DNA of 64,000 nucleotides from Corbicula japonica (lineage: Eukaryota; Mollusca; Bivalvia; Venerida; Cyrenidae). The DNA is taken from assembly GCA_038501625.1 (NCBI GenBank), contig JAZAYU010000196.1:682001-746000 (forward strand), written 5' to 3'. How positions within the stretch are numbered: position 1 is the first letter of the stretch; every line of letters begins with the position of its first letter. This document shows, piece after piece, positions 59,501 through 64,000 of this stretch. The notes under the pieces are model-generated. The model did not search any database and had not been told where the DNA came from. It saw nothing but the letters and a program-made list of their open reading frames with translations. The translations under genes were made by a program, and so were the position numbers.

Positions 59501-62500
59501 AAATCAATGGTCACATATGCAGGTATAAAAACAATGAGTGTGAAGGAACTAAGTGTTCCAGCAAGCTGGGGTGAGGGGCTGAAATCAATGGTCACATATG
59601 CAGGTATAAAAACAATGAGTGTGAAGGAACTAAGTGTTCCAGCAAGCTGGGGTGAGGGGCTGAAATCAATGGTCACATATGCAGGTATAAAAACAATGAG
59701 TGTGAAGGAACTAAGTGTTCCAGCAAGCTGGGGTGAGGGGCTGAAATCAATGGTCACATATGCAGGTATAAAAAAAGAACGGAGTGTGTAGCAAAATCTC
59801 GATTGTTCAAGTTTTAGCCTACTTACTAAAAACAGACTGAAAAGAATGTATTCAAAGATAATTTTTTTATTTATCTTGCACAACATTTTGCCAAAATAAT
59901 TGTTAAAATTAGAAGTTGAAAATATCAACTTAAGCAGAACAACACTTTCAAAAGGCTTGTAGACAATTTCTAAATAAAATTTTCAAGTTATCTCCCATGT
60001 AGGTTCTTGTTTGTTACCATACATTATAAAACTACAGAAACAATGACCTTCAACTTACCTAAAGACATTTGTTTTATCCACTGGCTCTACAATAAGAAGA
60101 CAACACATTTTTATTATGCAATCAAATCTTGAATCATCTGTTACATGCTATCAGCTTAACATATGATCATTATGTTTACAATCTATTATACCGCTTTAAT
60201 GCTAAACAATGAGGAATAATTAGTTTCAGCTATTGTCACTACCCCTAGAAGGCATATTAACTGAAAATGTATTACAGAGCTTTATCAAGCTACCCGTTAT
60301 TGGCCAAACAGATCTAAATTTTTTTACTATGTTTTTCAAAGCTTAATATACTTTTGCAACAAACAAATTACAGCATAGATCAACCATTCATGCATTAGAA
60401 AGCTGTATTCAGCTAGCAGCTATTCGCGATGATCTACCGATAATAATATGTATTTTCAAGCTTTATTTATTGGCTACTTGCCTCACATGTACATGCTTAA
60501 GATCAACCAATCAGAAATATCAAAGATTTATTTCCCTTGTTGGTACTACATGTAGTCAAAGAGATTGAAAATCTGTTATCCCTTTACTCCATGGGATATG
60601 GCAATTATCCCATAGGCCAACAGTTTCCATCCAACTGACACATATGTGCTGTTGGATCAGGATCTGCACTGTTTGCTTTAAGGAAATATATGTTCCTTTC
60701 AAGTATATTTAACATATCTGTATGTCAAAAAATACTCAAAGGTGCCCTTTCCTACGATGTGCCTCATATAAGTTTTAGCTCAAGATGCTAATTTAAAATT
60801 CCCCCCCCCCATACTAAACAAAAAACTTAAAACCAAATCACTTACCACATCATACTCTGTCCAAGAATTGACATCATGGGAATTTAACGACTGAAAAACA
60901 AACATGAAATAAAAATATTCTTCGCCACGCTAAAATGTATCTTAAAATTCGAAGTTGATGTCATTCCTTGAAATATCATCAAAAAGTGCAAATGACATCA
61001 CTTTATCTTCATGCCAAGTTTAAATTTATAGATGTGAATAGGCCATACCATAAAATCAATTATTATTTGTCCCTTTATGAAAATTCGTAACAAGTTTTGC
61101 AATTTATCTGATTCAGTCTCACTGACCTTAAAATCAAAAGGGATTATCCTCACATTAAGAGCTTTCCACTAACTTGTAAGTTTTTGATGAGGATAGGCAC
61201 AAATGTAAAATTATCGTCTAGACAAGAACTATTCAGTCAGACAGACACTCATTAGCATAATATAAACAGTCCTGTCTTACATGTATGTAGATTGTATAAT
61301 AGGTGAGTATCTGTTGATAATGGCAATTTTAATCTACCTACCCATCAATAATAAATGAAACAAGAGCTGTCACTGAAAAATTGACATATGCTCCTAAAAT
61401 TACTTATGGGCCCATCACTCTGCCAAAAATAAATCGAGCTGAAACTCCTGATGATATGCTCAACAAGGCTTGTTGACTAACATTCCTACGAAGTTTCAAT
61501 GAAATCCCACATTGCCAAGTGGTTTGGGAGATAAAGTCACAAGTTTTTACCAGACAGACAGACTAACAAATAGTGCAATTACTACATGTACATGTATATC
61601 CCTCCCATACAATTTCTTTTTATTTTACCACACACTATGAAGCATTAAAATATGCTTTTATAAGAAAACTTTTGTTAAATTTTGGCTTATAGAGAATTTT
61701 AGAATAAAAAAGAACTTTACCACCCACCCATGTTATAAAGGTTTACAAACTTACGGCTGCATGAAGCTGCTGCTCAAGATCCCGTTCTCTCGCCATGAGC
61801 TGTACTTCTTTCTCCCTCAGTTCTCGCTCCTTGTTTGTCAGCTGACTCTCCGCTTTCTTCAGCTGGTTCAATGTGCATTCTATCTCAAATCTGATCAACA
61901 GAAATGTTCACAGTCACCAAAATCAACAAATATGTATAGTGATCAAAAGTTTGGCTTGAATTTCTTAAGCTCAATTCTTATTTGTCATGCATGATGCCAT
62001 AGCAGGGCTTATCACTAATAATCAGTGTAGACCTAGATTAGCCTGCATGATGATGCATGATGCCACAGCAGGGCTTATCACTAATAATCAGTGTAGACCT
62101 AGATTAGCCTGCATGATGATGCATGATGCCATAGCGGGGCTTATCACAAATAATCAGTGTAGACCTAGATTAGCCTGCATGATGATGCATGATGCCACAG
62201 CAGGGCTTATCACAAATAATCAGTGTAGACCTAGATTAGCCTGCAGTGTAGACCTAAATTAGCCTGCATGGATTCTGGCTCTACAATATTGCCAGTCAGA
62301 GAAGCATTCTTCATTTGTCTAGGAATAGTTTGGATCCCTTTCAGACTGTGTAAGTCCACAATCGGATCTGGACCTACACTTATCATAAAGAGTATATTAA
62401 TCTTACTTAGCCTTGTTTCTTCATGGTGCTTCACAAAATTTTAACACTTTACATGACTTGTACTTGAAATAGACAACTTTAGTCATGCATGATACCAGTA

Positions 62501-63615
62501 TAGATCCAGAACAGCAAGTACATTCTAGCCTATCTATCAGATCTGGATCTACACTAGTCCCTTCTTGGCCAGAAATAACCTAATGAATCTAAATGTAGAT
62601 CCAGACCAGATAAATAATGTTATAAAAACCACATTTATGGATAAAAGGGTTAACTAGTGAAACCTCATGTTATTGAACTACTGTGGCATTATTTTGTTTT
62701 ATGCAGTTCATTTTGTGCGAAATTTGCACAAGGAAAAAGGTACAAACTCAATACCAGCAAACTTTAGATGACTAATTCTTTGTCTAGATTCAGATCAGCT
62801 ATCACAACTGATCTGGATCTGCACTGGTCACTCATTTCTCAGAAATAACCTGTCAAATTTAAAAGGGAACATTGTAAATCCTGATCAGACTGCACAGATG
62901 TGTCTGCTGATCTGGATTTTCACTGTTCACTCCTAGATAACAGCTATATCCCATGTAGTAAAGGGTAAAGGAATATGAAAACATGAAATCTTAGTAAATT
63001 GCTACACATTGTTATTTTAGACAATGATACATGCATTTTGCCATTTACTCTATTCTACTCCATGTTTCTTTAAAATTTAAAATATCAAAACTTACTGCCA
63101 TATATCTTTGTGGTCTAAGAAGGAATTGGTAATGTCTTGCATGGATTCTGAAACAGAACTGGATGGATATAACTCATATTTCAGCAATCTGACTGGTGTA
63201 AATTTATTTCAATCTCAGAAATGACTAATGGCTAGATTCAGACCCGAGAGGGTCAGACCTTATTAATCTGGTTAAGTACAATCTCAGTTGAAGCTTGCCA
63301 TTTGTCAGTACTTAAGATTGTGAGAGTGGTCAAATGTAAGCAATCTGATTGGTTTAAATTTAGTTCAATTTCTGAACTAACCAATAGCAAGCTTCCAATC
63401 TGAGACAGGTCTCCATTCCTATAATCTTCAATGCATAGCTTCCACACAATAAAGTTATAGAATCAGATTCAAAATAGAAACAAACCATCTTCAAGAATAA
63501 TGTCCAGTTTATTGAGAATCTGCCTGAAGCTTGGACGTTTCTTGGGGTCCAGTTCCCAGCACTGCCTCATGATCTTAGCAAAACATGCTGGACATTCACT
63601 GGGTATAGTTAATCT
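39880..63615 (-). CDS. MAP3K20: MAP3K20/ZAK orthologue (alpha-type), 3' eleven coding exons; 5' end outside window
   Basis: Exons, 5' to 3': 63615-63486, 63147-63096, 61890-61755, 60890-60846, 60086-60059, 59249-59113, 58173-58111, 57382-57287, 50746-50528, 50034-49791, 41501-39880. All junctions are in frame, giving 923 residues. Residues 1-43 end the kinase domain (CWELDPKKRPSF). Residues 61-106 form a charged coiled coil (FEIECTLNQLKKAE). Residues 112-190 form a SAM domain (SWTEYDVSQWIKQM...LDKMGISSLGHRYEL). Residues 205-335 form the beta-rich domain after SAM (HKWKMYMEID, PPYIMEKWSVGI), called YEATS-like in the mammalian protein. Residues 384-923 are a disordered tail with WTSVHYSAKKK near 848, as in the ZAK alpha C-terminus. 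The mammalian kinase senses stalled or collided ribosomes and activates p38 and JNK. Odd points are an acidic insertion in the beta domain, a 28-base exon, and introns full of MITEs and minisatellites. Orthology is strong; alternative isoforms cannot be judged. Confidence 0.93.
41885..42101 (+). mobile_element. piggyBac-like MITE, rearranged copy
   Basis: The left terminus CCCTTTACTCCATATACG is followed by AGTGTAGATCCAGATCAGC, a tandemly doubled CTGATCTGGATCAAACAT segment, GGTCAGAAATAA, and a second AGTGTAGATCC. The right terminus is not clear. Confidence 0.65.
43561..43860 (+). mobile_element. piggyBac-like MITE with an extra arm
   Basis: TTAA (43557-43560) precedes CCCTTTACTTCACA. AGTGTAGATCCAGAACAGC, GATCAGATGGCACAGATGTG and a third AGTGTAGATCCTGATCTG follow. 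The right terminus is lost. Confidence 0.6.
43966..44173. mobile_element. MITE with ACCGTATAATGGG ends
   Basis: ACCGTATAATGGGATTTTTT on the left mirrors CCCATTATACGGT on the right, with TTCGCGA motifs repeated inside both arms. About 208 bases, noncoding; it lies in a MAP3K20 intron. Confidence 0.78.
44190..44305 (+). mobile_element. piggyBac-like MITE fragment
   Basis: TTGTAGATCCAGAGCAGCTGG, AGTGCAGATCCTGATG and GCTGATCTGGATCTACAT are present; termini are lost. Confidence 0.5.
44793..44885 (+). mobile_element. piggyBac-like MITE, 5' half
   Basis: CCCTTTATTACATACTGTAT and CAGTGTTGATCCAGATCACC; the right half is missing. Confidence 0.5.
45020..45229 (+). mobile_element. piggyBac-like MITE, two-hairpin copy
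   Basis: AGTATAGATCCAGGTCA, TTATCTGGATCTACACTGTT, TATGAATCTAAAAGCAAA and the right terminus GTGGAGTAAAGGG followed by TTAA (45230-45233). Confidence 0.7.
45757..45836 (-). repeat. Dispersed repeat (GAGACCAGTCTC / CTGATTGG), copy
   Basis: On the minus strand: TTTGAAACCAGTCTCAAATC, CATCCATCTGATTGGCTG, AAATGGCGACTTGG. Confidence 0.55.
46137..46270 (+). mobile_element. piggyBac-like MITE, single-hairpin copy that seeds a minisatellite
   Basis: It begins CCCTTTCTCCATACATAC after TTAAT, has inner arms AGTGCAGTTTCAGATCAG and GCTGATCTGGATCTACTA, and ends CCCATGAAGTAAAGGG followed by TTAA (46271-46274). Its last 40 bases are the first unit of the adjacent array. Confidence 0.75.
46230..47943 (+). 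repeat. 58-bp minisatellite, about 29 units, built from a MITE end
   Basis: The unit contains CACACACAGGATAATCACTA, TATCCCATGAAGTAAAGGG, TTAAACACTGCATAGACTT. Units of 58, 56 and about 54 bases differ by a CA step or loss of GGATAA. Identity among units is very high, which means recent expansion or ongoing homogenisation. Every unit carries the MITE right terminus with its TTAA. Confidence 0.92.
48017..48235 (+). mobile_element. piggyBac-like MITE, best full-length copy (219 bp)
   Basis: TTAA at 48013-48016, then CCCTTTACTCCATA. Two internal palindromic modules are separated by GACAGAAATAACCTAATG. The right end is AATGGAGTAAAGG with TTAA at 48236-48239. No coding capacity. TTAA targets and CCC starts are characteristic of piggyBac-type elements. 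Confidence 0.78.
49072..49294 (+). mobile_element. piggyBac-like MITE, diverged copy
   Basis: ACCTTTAATTCCATATAT, TGATCTTGATCTATACTG, TTGGTCGGAAACAATC and CTATGGAGTCAAAG. Confidence 0.55.
49571..49768 (+). mobile_element. piggyBac-like MITE adjoining a MAP3K20 exon
   Basis: CCTTTTCTCTATATTTACC at left; AACAGTGTAGCCTGATTAG, CAGTCTGGATCTACACTG and CTATGGAGTAAAG at right. It ends only about 22 bases from the donor of the 50034-49791 exon. Confidence 0.65.
51821..53036 (+). repeat. 53-bp minisatellite, about 22 units
   Basis: The unit is GATGGATTGCAAAACAGCC then TGCTGACTACCTTAAAG then CTACTAGCTCAAAAAAC. Equivalent points at 51821, 51874 and 51927 fix the period. It lies in the 6.5-kb intron between the 57382-57287 and 50746-50528 exons. 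No relation to the MITE is visible. Confidence 0.9.
53020..53360 (+). repeat. 48-bp variant block and decaying tail of the 53-bp array
   Basis: Four near-identical units ATGGATTGTCAAATTC then TTTTACAATTTAAGCTAC replace the CCTGCTGAC part of the main unit while keeping GCTACTAGCTCAC. Degenerate single units continue to about 53,520. Confidence 0.8.
53690..53880 (+). mobile_element. piggyBac-like MITE, internal part
   Basis: GCTCCAGATTAGCTGGCACA, CATCTGGAGCTACATGG, TTGGTCAGAAATAATC and CTCTGATCAGATGGCACGG; termini eroded. Confidence 0.55.
54818..55012. mobile_element. MITE, TACAGT-AAACC family
   Basis: TACAGTAAAACCACAG on the left and GGGGTTTCACTGTA on the right, with an internal C-run and GGTGGTCTTAATAA. 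195 bases. Confidence 0.7.
55184..55422. mobile_element. MITE, TACAGT-AAACC family, with a nested palindrome
   Basis: ACAGTAAAACCTTTTATTAA at left, TAAGACCACCTTGATGATAA inside as in the previous copy, and GGTATGACTATA at right. An inserted palindrome, CGTCGGATACC...GGTATCCAACGACG, lies at about 55209-55275. Confidence 0.55.
55452..55560 (+). mobile_element. piggyBac-like MITE, single-hairpin copy
   Basis: CCCTTTGTCCATGAATAC, AGTGTAGATCTAGATCAGC and TCTGATCTAGATCTACAC form the left terminus and a strong hairpin. Confidence 0.62.
55592..56966. mobile_element. Inverted-end element carrying a 159-bp tandem array
   Basis: ATGTGTCGCCTGC near the left end is mirrored by GCAGGCGACACA at the right, after a GACGACGACGCC-rich stretch. 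The body is about seven units of 159 bases, each with CATGCTGATGATATATTC, GTGAATAGGACAAGTACTTT, AACATTAAGTTTCA and GGGGCATAACTCA. Because 159 is divisible by three, frames stay open across the array on both strands; they are not treated as genes. Confidence 0.7.
57425..57605 (+). mobile_element. piggyBac-like MITE, internal part next to a MAP3K20 exon
   Basis: AGTACAGATCCAGATCTGCC, CAATCTGGATCTTCATTATT, CGGTCAGAAATTATTAAATG, AGTGTAGATCCAGATCACA and TAATCTTGATCTACACTGG. Termini are eroded; it lies 40 bases upstream of the 57382-57287 exon. Confidence 0.6.
58716..58936 (+). mobile_element. piggyBac-like MITE, near full-length copy
   Basis: CCTTTTACTCCATATAAAAG at left, AACAGTGTAGAACCAGATCA, TTGGTCAGAAATAACTG, AACAGTGCAGATCCTGATC, and ATATACGGAGTAAAGG at right. 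Confidence 0.72.
59298..59786. repeat. 81-bp minisatellite derived from a MAP3K20 splice acceptor, about 6 units
   Basis: The unit on + reads GAAGGAACTAAGTGTTCCAG, CAAGCTGGGGTGAGGGGCTG, AAATCAATGGTCACATATGC, AGGTATAAAAACA. It aligns with 59215-59300, which covers the 5' end of the SAM exon, its AG acceptor (59251-59250) and upstream intron. The first unit (59298-59375) is diverged and the remaining units nearly identical. Open frames through it on both strands result from the period being divisible by three. Confidence 0.88.
60580..60685 (+). mobile_element. piggyBac-like MITE, 5' half
   Basis: CCCTTTACTCCATGGGATAT, ACACATATGTGCTGTTGGAT and CAGGATCTGCACTGTTTGC. Confidence 0.58.
61360..61612 (+). 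repeat. Probable interspersed repeat (ACAAGAGCTGTCAC ... CCTCCCATAC)
   Basis: ACAAGAGCTGTCACTGAAAA starts a block that continues through GAAGTTTCAATGAAATCCC, a GACAGACAGAC tract and ATAGTGCAATTACTAC to CCCTCCCATACAATTTC. I recall such blocks as common dispersed repeats in molluscan DNA, but only one copy is in this window, so this is unconfirmed. Confidence 0.4.
61985..62262 (+). repeat. 63-bp minisatellite, about 4 units, built from the MITE core
   Basis: The unit is GATGCCATAGCAGGGCTTAT, CACTAATAATCAGTGTAGAC, CTAGATTAGCCTGCATGAT. The segment CAGTGTAGACCTAGATTAGC matches the MITE arm CAGTGTAGATCCAGATCAGC. It lies about 95 bases upstream of the coiled-coil exon (61890-61755). The ORF through it is repeat-driven. 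Confidence 0.85.
62491..62649 (+). mobile_element. piggyBac-like MITE
   Basis: AGTATAGATCCAGAACAGC, AGATCTGGATCTACACTAG, CCAGAAATAACCTAATGAAT, and a right end TGGATAAAAGGG followed by TTAA (62650-62653). Confidence 0.65.
62781..62965 (+). mobile_element. piggyBac-like MITE, two-hairpin copy lacking its left terminus
   Basis: TTCAGATCAGCTATCACAAC, TGATCTGGATCTGCACTGG, CAGAAATAACCTG, CTGATCAGACTGCACAGATG and right end CCCATGTAGTAAAGGG. Confidence 0.65.
63180..63435. repeat. Two partial copies of the CTGATTGG/GAGACC dispersed repeat
   Basis: AATCTGACTGGTGTAAATTT and AATCTGATTGGTTTAAATTT begin related stretches. The second ends, on the minus strand, with GGAGACCTGTCTCAGATTGG. Confidence 0.45.
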
Positions 63616-64000
63616 CTGAAATAGAAATTGTAAATACATTATTTCAAGTAACAGCATGACAGCATAGGGCTTACTGACTTTGTGGAAAGTGTATGTCCTA
63701 ATCACAATGGTGATGTACACTGTTTGAAAAGGATTTAATCTGTTTTCAAGATGCAATAATAATGCTTCTTTGAGTGATTGTTATTTCTTTTAATTGGTGA
63801 AATGGTGTCAAGTAGGCCCATTTTCCTGGTAAAGTAAATTGATTTTTAATAAAAACTGTGGATCCTACCATGAAGCTTACATAGCTTTTCTTTGTCAAGT
63901 TTTTTCAAGATTTTGATGTATTCCAGATATTATGAAGACAAATATTCTAGCAGGTGAAAATCCAATGAAAATGTTGTCTCAATGGAACTGAACTATGGAA
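63616..64000. other. MAP3K20 intron, window edge
   Basis: No further kinase exon could be recognised on the minus strand in these 385 bases. The preceding exon, which should encode the segment before RLTIPSECP, lies beyond the window. Confidence 0.5.

Noticed and set aside
59372..59791. Repeat proteins of 27-residue period on both strands (also 59341-59928 on -)
   Set aside because: Frames are open only because the 81-base period is divisible by three and the unit lacks stops; the array is intronic.
61761..61994. Plus-strand ORF over the coiled-coil exon
   Set aside because: Shadow of the minus-strand exon 61890-61755.
61987..62262. ORF with CRPRLACMM repeats
   Set aside because: Driven by the 63-base minisatellite; no homology or splice signals.

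Overview
This is eukaryotic, AT-rich, intron-bearing DNA, most likely from a bivalve mollusc. The evidence is a local family of short secreted C1q-domain genes (signal peptide, coiled coil and C1q head, no collagen), a type heavily expanded in bivalves, together with an L1/Tx1-like LINE, a tRNA-derived SINE, many small inverted-repeat transposons, and minisatellites inside introns. A species call would be a guess. No bacterial-style operon, CRISPR array or genuine tRNA/rRNA gene is seen.

Left edge (1-3546): the 3' part of a non-LTR retrotransposon on the + strand, with reverse transcriptase, zinc-binding C-terminus, 3' UTR and poly(A) tail. Its ORF is broken only at two A-runs.

C1q cluster (about 4.6-30.3 kb): five members with the same two-exon plan. 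Exon 1 encodes MDKS...signal peptide plus coiled coil, there is a phase-1 intron, and exon 2 encodes the C1q domain. Three neighbouring minus-strand copies belong to a segmental duplication and each carries a different lesion: a TAG in the signal peptide (5883-5885), a TAA in the C1q domain (7763-7765), and loss of the family start codon (ATG to TTG at 13400-13402). Two copies look intact: a plus-strand gene (16427-24843) whose intron has been swollen to 7.8 kb by nested transposons, and a diverged minus-strand gene (28287-30283). Intact members would be secreted, probably trimeric, pattern-recognition-type lectins.

Middle (30.3-39.9 kb): no gene recognised, but several MITEs and small repeats.

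Right part (39,880-63,615, minus strand): the 3' eleven coding exons of a MAP3K20 (ZAK, alpha-type) orthologue. They run from the last kinase subdomain through coiled coil, SAM domain and a beta-rich domain to a long RG-rich C-terminal exon. The rest of the kinase domain lies beyond base 64,000. In mammals this protein reads stalled or collided ribosomes and activates p38/JNK; its C-terminus contacts the ribosome. All exon junctions given here keep frame.

The introns of this gene hold about 17 copies of a small element with CCCTTTACTCC termini and TTAA flanks (piggyBac-like MITE). They also hold five minisatellites. Two of these are amplified pieces of that MITE, and a third is an amplified copy of the SAM exon's own 3' splice site, which creates six decoy acceptors just upstream of the true one. 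That last structure is the most unusual thing in the window.
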